This document shows positions 17,280-27,759 of a stretch of 33,521 nt of DNA, one piece after another; the first letter of the stretch is position 1; each line of letters begins with the position of its first letter. The translations under genes were made by a program, and so were the position numbers. This DNA is from Prorocentrum cordatum. Lineage: Eukaryota; Sar; Dinophyceae; Prorocentrales; Prorocentraceae. The notes beneath the pieces were generated by a model, which was not told the DNA's origin, did no database searches, and saw only the letters and a program-made list of their open reading frames with translations. The stretch lies in NCBI GenBank assembly GCA_963575745.1, contig CAUYUJ010008524.1, positions 467,670 through 501,190 of the forward strand, in the 5' to 3' direction.

Positions 17280-19330
17280 TTGACAAGGTGTCTGCTCCAG
17301 CGCTCACCTACCCAATCTTTTCAGACCTGTGGGTGGCCACCTGCCCCGTAGATATGAATGGGGGTTCTCTGGGTAATTGCTGTTCGCCCGACATCGAATG
17401 GATCGGATGATGGATCGGGGGGGACGTTTCTCGTCAGACCCTCGTCGGCGCAGGGGTGGCTCTAGCGCAAAGTTGTTCTTTTGCAAATCTCTGAGGCCAA
17501 TTCGGAGGTGCTCGGAGTGTGGGAATCACTGGCTAGCCGTATTCAGTCCGTGCCCCGTGCAGAATTGTCCGTTTTCGCCTTGGCCCTTGAAGGCTCCAAG
17601 GGCTGAATTCGGTTTGCCACCGGTCAGAAGCTTCATTTAGATGGGGGCGGGGTAGGACTCGTGCTTGCGACACGCGGAACGCAAACGTGTGGCTGCGCAT
17701 CTTTCAAATGGATTCCTTCCCGCGTCGATCCTGGTGATCCCAACGTTGTTATCACAAGAAACGGGACAGCTGAACTCGTTGGCGAAGCTGCTTCTACCGA
17801 CCCGAGGGACACCACCGCGGCCCTCGTCGGGAGGAAAGCTGGGCGGGCCCTGCCAGATGCAGCCGCGGCAGACCCCAACAAAAATCATGATTTTTCCAGG
17901 TCCCAGAGAGGGCTCGGCCTGACACGAAGAGAGATAGTCAGAGCGTGAATTACCTCCCCCGCTTTCGCTTCCAGGCAAAACCAAACCATACCACGCGCCT
18001 CCTCGTCAAGCGGCCTGACCAGCACAGGCCGCAATCTGGCATCGTTTGGTATCTCTTGGAAGCGAGGGTGGTCAAAAGCGAGGTAGGTTTGTTTTCCCCC
18101 GAGATAGGGCCGCCAATGTCGGCGCCTACTGTGCCTCGAAGTGAGGGAACCGCTCTCGGTGTTCCAAGGGGCGGCGGCCTCTCCAACAGCGGCACGCTGC
18201 TGGGTTTTTTCTGTGCGTTCGAGAGTTTGTCGGGCGGCGCCCAGAAGTGACACAGATCTGTTGTGGTTTTCTTTGTGAAATCGTGCGTCGTGAGTGGCCT
18301 CACTGGTTTTCTTTGTCGGACGCTGGCCCAGTGGTAGTTATTGGCCTCGCTCCTTGTGAAATCCAGCGTCTTGGGTTCTGGGATCGGTTGTGGACGTATT
18401 CATGCCGTCGCTGCGGTCGCGCAGCCACCGTTGACGGGCGCCGCGCCAGCTTGCTGCGGGATCTTCCCTCCTCCGAAGGGGAGTGAGAACGTGGCTCGAA
18501 TCGCGCAAAGCAGAGGCCCCAGCTATGCATGGCCACTGGGGACGGCCCTCACTGCTGACTTGGGGCGCGAACGAAGCGGTTACAACTCAGGCGTCGGGCA
18601 GCCGTGATCTGCATACATCGGTTGCTTGACGCCTCACCCTCCTTCCTCCCTCTCTCCTTTTCGTCCGTGCGCTCATTGCTGCGCAAGTGTGGACCGTCGC
18701 CTTAGGCTCAAGCCGCTCTGGCTCAAGGTTGGCCTGCGCAGCCTGGGGGGCCGGAGTCTCCCCTCGACTTCGGCCGGCCTGAAGGGCGCCGGGAGGGGTA
18801 TACTTTTCCTGGCGCCCCTTCCCCGGTACCATGTGTCCGTCTCCTGGCGGGCCGCCGCGGACGGCCCTGCGGCGCCTCCAACGAAGGGCGGCGGCCGCGC
18901 GGCGCGCTGCTGCCCTGGCCGCCACTGGCAAGGCCCATCCCGCCCTGGCTGCGGGGGTGCCCCGCTGGCCGCCAGCGGATGCCGCTGGCGTGGCGGCCCG
19001 CCCGGCCCGCGCCTTGGCCGCCTGCCCGGCGGCCGCGCGCCCCGTCGCGGCCCCTCGCCCCCCGCGGCGGCCTCTCGGGCGGCCGCCCGCGCGGCTTGCA
19101 CTTTACCTGCGCGAGAAGGTCGCCCTGGGGCCTGAGGGTGGGGGAGAGAGCAGCAGCAGCAAAGGGAGAGGGAGGGGGAAAGAGAAGGCAGCAGCAAAAG
19201 CAAGCAAGCAAGCAGCGCGGGCGCGGCCAGGCCGGCGCCTCCGCGCGCCTCGGGCGCGCTCTCCCGCCCCGGGGCCGGGGGCCCCGGCAGCCCCAGGGAG
19301 CGCCGTCGCCGCGCGCTGAGCGCAGCGCTG
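17280..19330. other. No recognisable gene
   Basis: The sequence is unique and moderately GC-rich to about 18.6 kb, then extremely GC-rich with GCC/GGC runs to 19.33 kb. A perfect 9-3-9 inverted repeat lies at 18970-18990. The long frames at 18.6-19.3 kb are Ala/Arg/Pro-rich in all phases, as expected from base composition alone. Confidence 0.5.
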
Positions 19331-19655
19331 CTAGGCCGCCTGCCGCGCGGCCGCGGCGGCCGCGCTCTGCCAGAGCAGTCCGAGCCGGCGCGCGGCTGCC
19401 GCGGCCGCGTCGCGCTCCACGAGCGCCTCGACGGCCGCCAGGAGGCGCTCCCGCACCGCCCGGAAGCTGAGGCCCCGCATGGGGACGCTCAGCAGCGGCG
19501 CGAGCTCTCGCGCCGCGGCCCAGCCGACGGCGGCCAAGCGGCCGCGGAAGGCCTCGAGGAGCTCCTCGCGGGCAGCCGCACAGGCGCGGTCCTCGGAGCC
19601 GCTGCGCGCTGGGCGCGCTCCCCTGCTGGCTGCGAACGGCAGCGCTAGGATGAGT
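19331..19655 (-). CDS. Possible exon of an unknown gene, Ala/Leu/Arg-rich helical protein
   Basis: The minus strand reads SEDRACAAAREELLEAFRGR, then ELAPLLSVPMRGLSFRAVRE and RLLAAVEALVERDAAAAAAR, a strongly helical stretch that ends with a stop at 19331. Just upstream, near 19640, the sequence CAGCCAGCAG before GGGAGC could be a splice acceptor. Codon use is GC-rich at third positions. I do not recognise the protein. It may instead be a chance open frame in very GC-rich DNA. Confidence 0.3.
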
Positions 19656-19974
19656 TTCGGGGTTGCCAGACGATCGGAAGTTTTAACATGAGATATAAAC
19701 ATATGCGACGTGCTTAACATCAGATAGCGCTACGTGCAACTACTTCGCAAGTACATCGCGAGCCACTTAGCAAGTATTAAGTTGAGCGGGGCTAAATGGT
19801 TACAAACACATAGCAAGTACTTAGTTAAGCTGCCCAACGTACAGGTGGCCAATTGTGTAGTCGGTTGTTCAACAAACAATAAGTTGTTGCACAGAAGACG
19901 CATTCATGCTGAACGAAAAGTAACCGGAATCATGTTGAACCAAGCATCTTAATATACGTAGTTGGCACAACTGG

Positions 19975-20285
19975 TATATATATATATATATATATATGTA
20001 TATGGACATACACATATATATACACATGTATATAGAGATATGTATGTGTATTTGTATACATGTAAAACGATCGAGCAGTTAGATAATCCAAGACATCTGG
20101 TCCAACGTGACCCAGATTTGTTTTTGGGGTTCAGCATGACTGTGGTATCGGGGTTACCGTCCCAGGTTCACGGCCCTCAGCCAATAGTTTCTCGGCCCAT
20201 AAGTTCTCGGCCTATATGTAGACCCCATGTGTATGCGTGTGTGTATATATATATGTATATAAATATGTGTGTCCCGTCAAAGGTA
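19975..20285. repeat. TA/ATAC microsatellites
   Basis: A (TA)n run begins at about 19975 and is followed by degenerate TATATACACA repeats to about 20060; another run of TGTATATATA lies at 20238-20270. This is the most AT-rich part of the window. It leads directly into the next minisatellite. Confidence 0.9.
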
Positions 20286-20329
20286 CCCAGCAACTTCCTG
20301 TGGGCTTTCTATTTGGATACGTGCGTTTC

Positions 20330-21265
20330 TTTGTGTTCCCATTGGGCTTCCCATGGCGGTCCCTGTGGGTTGTCCGGTTGGGTGTCCTACGGGGTTTCCT
20401 ACGTTCCCAATGTGGTGATCCCTATGGGGGGTCCTGTGGGGTTTCCTATGGATCCCTCTATGGGGGCTCTTATGGGGCGTCCTATGGTGATCCCTATGGG
20501 GAGTTCTATTGGGTTTGGAAGTTTCCCACGTCCCGCGCATGGGGGTTTCTATTGAGTTCCCTATGGGGGGTCCTATAGGGATCCCTGTCGGGTTTCCGAC
20601 GGATGTTCTTAGTGGTCATCTGGGGGTTCCTATGGGGGGCCCTATGGGGATCCCTGTGTGGTTTCCTATAAGGTTTCATATTAAAGGGTTTCGTGTGGGG
20701 ATCCCTGTATTGGGGGTTGCCCATGGGGTGTCCTATGGGTTTCCCATGGGGGCCCCTGTGGGATTCAGATTGGGTTTCCTATTGGATGTCCTATAGGGGA
20801 TCTCCTATTGGGACTTCTATAATGAGTCTCCGGTTGCTTTCCTATGGTGTTTCCTATAGGTGGGTTCCTATTCGGTTTCCTGTTGGGTTTTCTATGGGAC
20901 GGGGATGCTGTTTCCAATGGAATTACATATGGAATGTCCTATGGTGTTTCGCTTTGGATGTCCTGTGGTGCTTACTTGGTGGGTTTCCGACGGGGTTTCC
21001 TATGGAAATCCATATGGAGTTGCCCATTGTGTTTCCACTGGTGTGTCATATGGGGGGTCCGATGGGGATCCCTATGGCGGGGATCCCTGGGTGTGATTTC
21101 CTATGGGGATTCCGATGTGGGTTCCTATCATGTTTCCTGTCGTGGGGCCCCATGGGGATCCCGATGGTGACCCCGATGGAGTTTCCGATGGTGGTTTCCT
21201 ATAGGGTGTCCTATGGTGGTTCCTATGGGGACACCTATGGGGGGTCCCATAAGGGTTCACATTTG
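20330..21265. repeat. Degenerate 12-bp minisatellite, unit near TTTCCTATGGGG
   Basis: About 0.9 kb of divergent copies of TTTCCTATGGGG and GGGATCCCTATG. The 12-base period gives four-residue repeats (GFPM, GIPM) when translated, so several long plus-strand frames are open. They lack any non-repeat part, and I do not call a gene. Confidence 0.85.
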
Positions 21266-21336
21266 GTTTCTTTGTTTTAGTTGTGGTCAGGCTCGCGCGG
21301 CACGAGCTCAGGTTCCAGCAACCTGCTCATCCTCCC

Positions 21337-21496
21337 ATGACTGTGCGGATGATCACGATGATGATGATCGTGGTGGTGGTGGCGGTTGTGCTGAGATTGA
21401 TTGTGACGAGGGCACCGATGATGATGTCACTGATGATGATGAGGAGGAGGATGCTGATGCTGATGCTGATGCTGATGCTGATGCTGATGCTGATGC

Positions 21497-21549
<53 letters not shown>

Positions 21550-21615
21550 ATGATGATCATGATGATGATCATGATGACGATTGTGATGGTGAGGATGATG
21601 AGGACGAGGATGGAT
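21337..21615. repeat. GAT/GCTGAT/GCT triplet and hexamer repeats
   Basis: Runs of GATGAT, GCTGAT and GCT lie at about 21415-21615. They translate to poly-Asp, Asp/Ala, poly-Met/Leu or poly-Ile/Ser depending on the frame. Confidence 0.9.
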
Positions 21616-21616
21616 G

Positions 21617-21847
21617 ACCACTAGCGGGGCGCATCGGGCTCCGCCGCCGCACTCTGCGCCCCCGCCCAAGCGGGGCGCATCGAGCTCCGCCGCCGCACTC
21701 TGCGCCCCCGCCTCCGCAGTGACCGACTCGCCGGCCTGCGCGGCGGCGGCGGCCTCGTCGGTCTCCGATGCCCGCCCAGCCGCGGCGGCCGGCAGGCTCG
21801 ACGGGCGACGACGACAACGACGACGACACGATCATGATCATGATCGT

Positions 21848-21908
<61 letters not shown>

Positions 21909-21920
21909 GCGTCGTCGGCG

Positions 21921-21961
<41 letters not shown>

Positions 21962-22130
21962 CGTCGAACCTCCTGCACCGCCGCCCTAGCGCGGTCGCGC
22001 CGCTCCCGCGCTCCTTCGCGGACGGCGGCCGCCTCCGCCCAGTCCGTGAGCAGCTCGTCCGCCACCCTCCAGGCCGCCTGGTACGCCGCCTCCGCATCCG
22101 CCACGCTGCTCCCTTGCGACGACGGCCGCG
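21617..22130 (-). CDS. Possible exon(s) of an unknown Ala/Glu-rich protein, split by a triplet repeat
   Basis: The minus strand at about 22115-21970 reads VADAEAAYQAAWRVADELLT and on to RDRARAAVQEVRRA, a clear amphipathic helix after a possible AG acceptor in GGAGCAG. After the GAC/GTC repeat, sense resumes near 21780 as GRASETDEAAAAAQAGESVT and ends with a stop at 21617 after two 45-base tandem copies (21625-21669 and 21670-21714) coding GAQSAAAE-type units. The two parts are in different frames; an intron holding the repeat, or a chance reading, is possible. Confidence 0.3.
21795..21962. repeat. Inverted GAC/GTC triplet array with a 40-bp perfect palindrome at its centre
   Basis: To the left of 21837 the plus strand carries GAC/CGA triplets, to the right GTC/CGT triplets. 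The junction 21818-21857 is a perfect palindrome with 20-base arms and no spacer, centred on TCATGATCATGA. GGC interruptions occur near 21908-21920. Confidence 0.9.
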
Positions 22131-22229
22131 GGCGGTTCCCGTGCCGCGGGCAGCTCCAGCGCTGGCTCGCGAGAGAGAGCTCCTCGGCCTGCACGGCGCG
22201 AACTCCTGCCACTCGTCAAGAACACGTGG

Positions 22230-22836
22230 GCCGCGTTGCCAGACGCCCGCGCCCTATGGGACTCGTTCGCTTCGGACGATAGGAAAGCAGGGTAAGGGGG
22301 CGGGCGCGCCCTGAGGATGCCCCAGCTCGCGTGGCCAGGGTGAGGAGGATGCAGCAGCTAGGCGGCGAAACTGGGGCGGCCAAGCATCGATCCCGTGCTC
22401 GGCGTGTGGGTGGCACCGGCGACCCCAGCTGGCACGACGCCACCTCCCTCCCTCGCTTGCTCCCTCCACCAGCACGAGCTGCTGTGAGCCACCCCTGCGC
22501 CGCTGCTCCCGGGGGGCCCGGTCGCCGTGGCCAGCGGTGGGCGCACCTGGTTCTCGCGGTCTGCGGCGCACCTGGCCTCGTTCCACAAGCGGTTGCACCG
22601 ACGCGGCGGGCCTCCCTGCGCCCGTGCTCCCACGGCGCCACCCCCGCCTCACCCCTGGCGCGCCGCCGCCGCCCGGGCCTGGCGCGCCACCCTGCCCCCC
22701 CGCCCGTTGCCGGGCCTCCCCTGCGCTTCTGCGGCTCTGCCGGCGCCCGCGCCCCCGGGACGCGCCGCTGCTGCCCGCCCCCGGCGCGCCAGCGCCTCCA
22801 GCCTGGTGCGCCACTCCACCCCTGACTACCTACCAG
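22230..22836. other. Very GC-rich sequence without a supported gene
   Basis: Long open frames on both strands are Ala/Arg/Pro/Gly-rich and reflect base composition. A minus-strand stretch near 22600-22530 looks slightly coding, but I cannot support it. Confidence 0.4.
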
Positions 22837-22977
22837 ACCACCCCAACCCAACCCGAAGGCCCGAACTTCGGGTTGGGGGGGGTATGGGCTCCATATGTGT
22901 TTTTTCGATGTTCCGCGACCCCCCCCCCCACTGGAAATGTAGGGCAGATCTGAGCCTTCGGGTTGGGTTGGGGTGGT
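22837..22977. mobile_element. MITE-like element of 141 bp with 24-bp perfect terminal inverted repeats
   Basis: Bases 22837-22860 (ACCACCCCAACCC and on, ending GAAGGC) are the exact reverse complement of 22954-22977. Pairing extends imperfectly outward for about 11 more bases on each side. The 93-base centre holds G and C runs (including 13 C at about 22918) and no coding capacity. A target-site duplication is not obvious. Confidence 0.75.
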
Positions 22978-23834
22978 TTGGTGGGTGGTGACTTCAGTGC
23001 CCCTGTGGGGCCGCTGCCCGCGCCGCTTGGCGGGACGCCGCCGCCCCGCCCCACGGTGTGCGGGCTCCACAGGACGGGCCCCCCTCTTCTCTCTCCTTCG
23101 CCCGCCTCCCTGCTTCTCTCCCTCGCTTCGCGCCGCCACTGCGCCCCTCCGCCCGCAGCCGCTCCCCTGGCTGGCCGCAGCCCCCCGCGGCGCCGCGGCG
23201 CCGCCCGGGACGCCCTGCCGAGCCTCGGGCTTGCAGCTGCACGAGTGCGACCGGCATCGCACGATACCCACAGCACCTGGTGCATACAGCATTTTGCTGA
23301 CGGCAGACCTCGGGGTCCAATGTTGGTCCTACTTGCTCCTCACCGCTGCTGTGCCCCGGCAGCACCCGCGGGTGCGCCCCTGCCCTGGCCCCGGCTGCTG
23401 CCGTAGCCCCTCTGCCCTGGCTGGCCGCTCCGGCGCGCTCACCGCGGAATTCGTCCGCGCCTGACCGCTTGCTTCCTTCTCCCCCCGCGCGGCTGCCGTC
23501 CTCTCCTCCTCTCCCCTTTGAACACCAGACAATTTGCGTATCGGTGGCCCCGATTCGTCCGACGCTGGTGCGGATCGCTTCCGCCTCGCCGCCGACGAAA
23601 AAATCCGTGCTGCGCAAATGCTCCAAATGCTCCCCCTTGTCCTCCCGTCTCTTCAGCGTCCCCCTTCTCGTCCATCTCGTCCTCTCCTCCCGCCCCTCCT
23701 CCTCCGCCATTCCTCTTCCTTATGATAACTCCTCCCGGCTTGCACCCCGACGCCGATCGGAGGGGCGGGGTGGGCTTTTCGCCGCGAACTTCCTCAACTG
23801 CAGCTGAAAAACTGGGAACAGCTTCGCAGATGGA
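22978..23834. other. GC-rich sequence without a supported gene
   Basis: The sequence is pyrimidine-rich on the plus strand, with overlapping Pro/Arg/Ser-rich frames. A faint plus-strand stretch at about 23285-23345 (ILLTADLGVQCWSYLLLTAA) could be a fragment, but no start, splice site or homology supports it. Confidence 0.4.
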
Positions 23835-24150
23835 GGGCGGGTGGTTTTCCGAATGTGGCTCTCACCTTAGCGTCGCGCGCATTCGTTTTCAACATGTGCA
23901 ACAGCTTCACGGATTGACAGCAAGTGGTTTTCCAACTGGTGCGATCGCCTTAGCGCCGAGCGCATTCGTTTTAAAACGTCGCAGAAAGCTTAATGGATTG
24001 ATGGCGGGCCGTTTCCAAAATGTGTCTCTCGCCTCAGCGCCGCGCGCATTCGTTTTAAAACGTTATACGACTTTCACGGACGGCTGGGGGCTCCTTTTTC
24101 AAAATGTGGCCCTCGCCTTGGCACCGCGCGCATTCGCTGCAACAAATTAA
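23835..24150. repeat. Four tandem copies of an 83-bp repeat
   Basis: Copies share TTTTCC, AATGTG, CTCGCCTTAGCGCCGCG and GCATTCGTTTTAAAACGT. The TTTCC landmark recurs at 23846, 23929 and 24012, exactly 83 apart, and at about 24096. The last copy is truncated. Copies differ at many places, so the array is old. Because 83 is not a multiple of three, it is not a protein repeat. Confidence 0.85.
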
Positions 24151-25759
24151 AAAGGGTGACATGTTTTCCCATGTTTAACGTACCAGAATAACTTCGAAAC
24201 GGTGCAGGACTGTCAAGGCGCAACACTTACGTTGATTCGTGGTGTTGGAGTCTCAAAGACGGCGTTCTGGCACGATTCAGGATCGCCAAGACGCAACAGG
24301 CAGGTTGACTCGTGGCCTTGAAATTCTGCGAATGGTCTCCTGGTACGCCCCAAGCTTTTCACACAGTTGTCCTCCAACGGGGCACTTTCTTCAGTGAAAA
24401 TGAACCATTGTATGGGGCCTGTGAGGAGGGAGCTTGGAAGGGTGGGTAAATTCCACATTCGTTGATGAGTCTTGGGTTTACACTGGTCCGTTCTGTTCCG
24501 CCTCCCCATTTGTGTTCGTCGTCTCCCTCCTCCATTTCTTCCACTTGTTCCATCTTCCTCTTCTTCCTCTCCACCTCCTCCTTCTCCTCCTCCTCTTCCT
24601 CCTCCTCCACCTCCCCCGTCCCTCCTGTTCCTTCCTCCCTCCTCCCTCCTACCTCCTCCATTTCCTCGCTCTCCTCCTCCACCCCCCTTCTCGTCCTCCT
24701 CATTCGTTCCTTTCCCTTCGTCGTCCTACTCGTCCTCCTGTCGCCCTCCCGGCGGCTCAGTCCTCGCCGATCTGCCAGGCGGCGACGCCCCCGCGGATCA
24801 GCAGGCCTTTCGCCTTCCCGGCATGTCGCACTGTCTCGACCTCGGGGAAGACTTTGGCGACGAGCAGCGCGTTCGTGGCCAGGGTCCTCCAGGAAAAGAT
24901 GGGGTGAGGGTAGGATCGCTCAGAATCGAAATCGGGAAATCGGGTCGAATTGTGACGCGCGTCCTGTCGGACAGCACCAACACGGAGTCGAAACCGATTC
25001 GAATGGGCCACGCCAGGATGCACAACAACGCCACGCAAGCATCGGGCCGCATCGATTCGTCGGAAAATTGAAATCGATTCGGATCGAACCTCTCAGAATC
25101 GATATAGCATCGGATCGACCAGATCGAAATCAACTCTGAAGGGTGCGGGATGGCGTCAGGGATGGGGGTGATGGTATATCATTTCCTGAACGACGTATTT
25201 TGTATAGGGTCAGAAAGCGCGTTGCTCGAATTTACTTTAAAAAATAAATAATGATAATAATCATAAAAATAATAATAAACGCTACTACACAGTGAGTTCA
25301 TCCAACAAGCGTTCTGTGCGCACGTGGGGTCGGTCCGCACTTGGGCCACCCTCTGGCTCGGATGGATGTTCCCCGCGGTCAGCCATGCGCGCGGGCGCCG
25401 CCACTGAGCCCCGGCGCTTCTTGCAGCCCAGCCGCCCCCCCAGTCGAACAGGTGACAAACCCACCGGGATCTGGCCCGACGCCTTGCTACGAGGCACGAC
25501 ATCAAGCCCTGGAATCGGCTGGACTTGATTTGCCGCTGAAATGTGTATTCTTTTGTTGCGGGCTCTGGTGTGCGTTTCCTGGTCCCGTCGTTTTGTTCGA
25601 CTGGTCCTGGTTCTGGTTCCAATCCTGGGAAAAATGATCCTCGCTTCCCAGAAACGTGTGTAATTATATAAATTAATAATGTCACAAACTCGCTGAGCAC
25701 CCCGCTCGCCTGTGGGCGGGATGCGCTGGCAACTGTGCTGTCGTGAAATGAACCCGTCA
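24151..25759. other. No recognisable gene; CT-rich tract and AT-rich spacer
   Basis: Unique sequence to about 24.5 kb is followed by a CTCCTC/TTCCTC tract at 24520-24720. Sequence with repeated AATCGAA/GATCGAA words follows at 24920-25135, then AT-rich sequence with AATAATAAT at 25230-25285. I see no gene. Confidence 0.5.
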
Positions 25760-26460
25760 TCACGACCGGGTATATATGAGGGTATGAGACGGGTTCAGCT
25801 CACGAGGAGTGTATGTGTTGTCGAACATAGAGAACTGAGTTGGTCCTTCATGACAAGAACGCTCGCAGCAGTCCTGCCATGGAAGCACATGCAGTTTATC
25901 CAGACGCTGAGCGAACGTAGGAACGTCGTCAGCAAGTGTTGCCTCCGGCACCGTAGCCATGTCAGCATCCTCTGGGGAATCAGTAGGCAGTCCCGTGTCG
26001 GGACGCGTGGCTGGCATGGCCTTCGGTGGTGGGCCTGTTGGCAGTGGCGGCTTGTTCGCACTGGGCGGAGGCACTGGTGTCGTCGCGGGTTCGGCTGCAG
26101 ATGGTTCTGCAGCGGGCCTCGCGGCCGGCGTTGGCTCGATCCCAGAGGGCGGTGCTTCGCGTGGTGGTGCTGGCGGTACTCTCGGAGAGGCTGCCTGCGG
26201 AACGCTTGGCGGCTCTGGCGGAACCTCGATGCGGTCCAGAGCGGTCTGGGTATGCCACCCTTTGCATTTCTGGATGGTATCCGCATTGTCCAGGCGAGGT
26301 CGGACACGGTGAGAGTTCAGCAACGCACGCTCTTGCACGACACGCAACTGGTTTGCCTCAGTGGCCTCCGCTTCAGCCTCGATCTTGCCTACGAGCTGCT
26401 CGTAGACCACCCAGGCGAGGGCATGTGCATCATTGGAGTAAAGGGCAGTCTCTGATAGTC
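25760..26460 (-). CDS. Possible exon of an unknown gene, Pro/Ala-rich
   Basis: After a possible acceptor (CTATCAG at about 26455) the minus strand reads AWVVYEQLVGKIEAEAEATE, then NQLRVVQERALLNSHRVRPR and CKGWHTQTALDRIEVPPEPP, followed by a Pro/Ala/Glu-rich region of about 80 residues and an end with FAQRLDKLHVLPWQDCCERS, stopping at 25760. The helical start and mixed composition look like real coding sequence. The open frame continues upstream only through a MITE (26474-26682), so the real upstream exon is elsewhere or lost. Family not recognised. Confidence 0.35.
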
Positions 26461-26473
26461 GTGTTTTTCTCTT

Positions 26474-26682
26474 TGGACGCCCGAAATGGGCACCGAAAAA
26501 ATGGGTACAATGCCCAACAGCAAATGTTGTCCCAAACCGACAGCGGCCGCTGCTGGGCGGGCGACCTCCTGTCTCGAATGGACACAGGCCGCGGCGGCGT
26601 GGACAGCGAGGCCTGTTCAAAATGGACAGGGATTATTGTTCGGCATTTTACCCATTCTTTCGGTGCCCATTTCGGGCGTCCA
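26474..26682. mobile_element. MITE-like element, copy 1, about 209 bp
   Basis: The left end TGGACGCCCGAAATGGG and the right end CCCATTTCGGGCGTCCA are reverse complements, and pairing goes on inward to about 35-40 bases with few mismatches. The middle contains GTGTCC/GGACAC-type short inverted repeats and CAGCGGCCGCTG. A second copy of the same element lies at 26867-27197. It lies just upstream of a possible exon, and a minus frame runs through it. Confidence 0.8.
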
Positions 26683-26866
26683 GATCAGCTGAATGATAGG
26701 ATGCCCAAATGCCCGGGTGCCCCTCCGCTGCCCGCCGCCCTCCGCCCGCCCGCCGCGCCCGCCGCGCTTCCGCGCGCCGCGCTTCCCGCGCGTCCGCTCG
26801 CGGCGCTTCCGCGCGCGGCGCGGCGCTCCACCGCGGGGCGGGCCGGGGCGGGGCGGGGCGCACCTT

Positions 26867-27197
26867 TGGACGCCCGAAATGGGTACCGAAAGAATGTTGG
26901 ACGCCCGAGTTATCCGGGGTAACTCGGGTCCGGGGTAACTCGGGTTTGGGTTCCCGAAAAACGAACCCGAGTTATCCCTGACCCGAGTTACCCCTGATGA
27001 TTCGGGGCTCTGAGAATGGGCACTATGCCCAACAGCAAATGTTGTCCCAAGCCAACAGCGGCCGCTGTTGGGCAGGCGGCCTCCTGTCTCGGATGGACAC
27101 AGGCTGCGGCGGCGCGGACAGCGAGTCCTGTTCAAAATGAACAGGAATTGTTGTTGGGCATTTTACCCATTCTTTCGGTACCCATTTCGGGCGTCCA
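26867..27197. mobile_element. MITE-like element, copy 2, carrying a nested insertion
   Basis: It has the same ends and interior as copy 1 (shared words CAGCAAATGTTGTCCCAA and CCTGTTCAAAATG), but is longer because 118 bases are inserted in its left arm. Without the insertion the two copies would be nearly the same length and about 90 percent alike by eye. Very GC-rich sequence (26700-26866) separates the two copies. Confidence 0.8.
26897..27014. mobile_element. 118-bp palindromic insertion nested in MITE copy 2
   Basis: It is flanked by AATG at 26893-26896 and again at 27015-27018, a likely 4-bp target duplication. Inside, GGGGTAACTCGGGT words on the left are reverse-complemented as ACCCGAGTTACCCC on the right, and CCGAGTTA pairs with TAACTCGG around a short centre. 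It starts TTGGACGCCCGA, sharing its first bases with the end of the host element. Confidence 0.65.
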
Positions 27198-27314
27198 GAG
27201 CATCGGGGCAGACCCGAGCGGGCGGGCCGGATCGGGGCGGGCCCTCACGGGCGGGTCGGGTGGGGCGGGCGGGGCAGTAAAATTGCACCGGAGAAAACCC
27301 CAAGCATATGGATG

Positions 27315-27560
27315 ATTTGAAAATTAGTCATATGGATCGCGAGATCGGCGGTGAGTTCGATAGTGAGATCGCTAGCTGACGATTGCAAGGTCGATCGTGA
27401 GACCGAGAGTAAAAAGGATTCCATGAGATCGGTAGGGAGATCGATCGCGAGATCGTTGGTGCGATCTCTCGTGAGATCGCTGGCGAGATCGATTGTGAGA
27501 TCGATTGCGAGATCGATGGTGGGATCGATATAGAGGTGGGAAATTAGATCGATGCTGAGA
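27315..27560. repeat. Degenerate 12-bp minisatellite, unit near GAGATCGATTGC
   Basis: Units of the form GAGATCGNNNGT recur every 12 bases with many substitutions. Translations are four-residue repeats (IDLA, RSLV). Many units contain GATC, and GATCGATC sites occur. Confidence 0.85.
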
Positions 27561-27759
27561 CCGATCGATAAAACAATCGACCAGGTACCCAGGAACCTGG
27601 GGACCTCGCCGCCCACCGAAATCGGCCGGGGAACCAGGAACCCGGGACCCCGGGAACCCGAAAGCGGGAGACTTGGGACCCGGCTTGCCACCAAAATCGG
27701 CGTGAAACATTCGCCTTCTCTTTCAATGTCCGCTCGGGCCCCTTCAATGCAAGCGCTGC

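Noticed and set aside
18324-18385. tRNA-like start: TGGCCCAGTGG resembles the internal A box and a GGGTTCTGGGATC lies downstream
   Set aside because: The B box does not match GGTTCGANNCC and no acceptor stem or cloverleaf can be drawn; at best a remnant of a tRNA-derived SINE.
20330-21280. Plus-strand frames with GFPM/GIPM repeats as a repetitive protein gene
   Set aside because: Frames overlap in all phases, have no non-repeat domain, and follow from the stop-free 12-base unit.
25947-25966. CCGTAGCCAT resembles the start of the dinoflagellate spliced leader
   Set aside because: Only the first ten bases match, the rest does not, and it lies within a coding-like stretch of the other strand.
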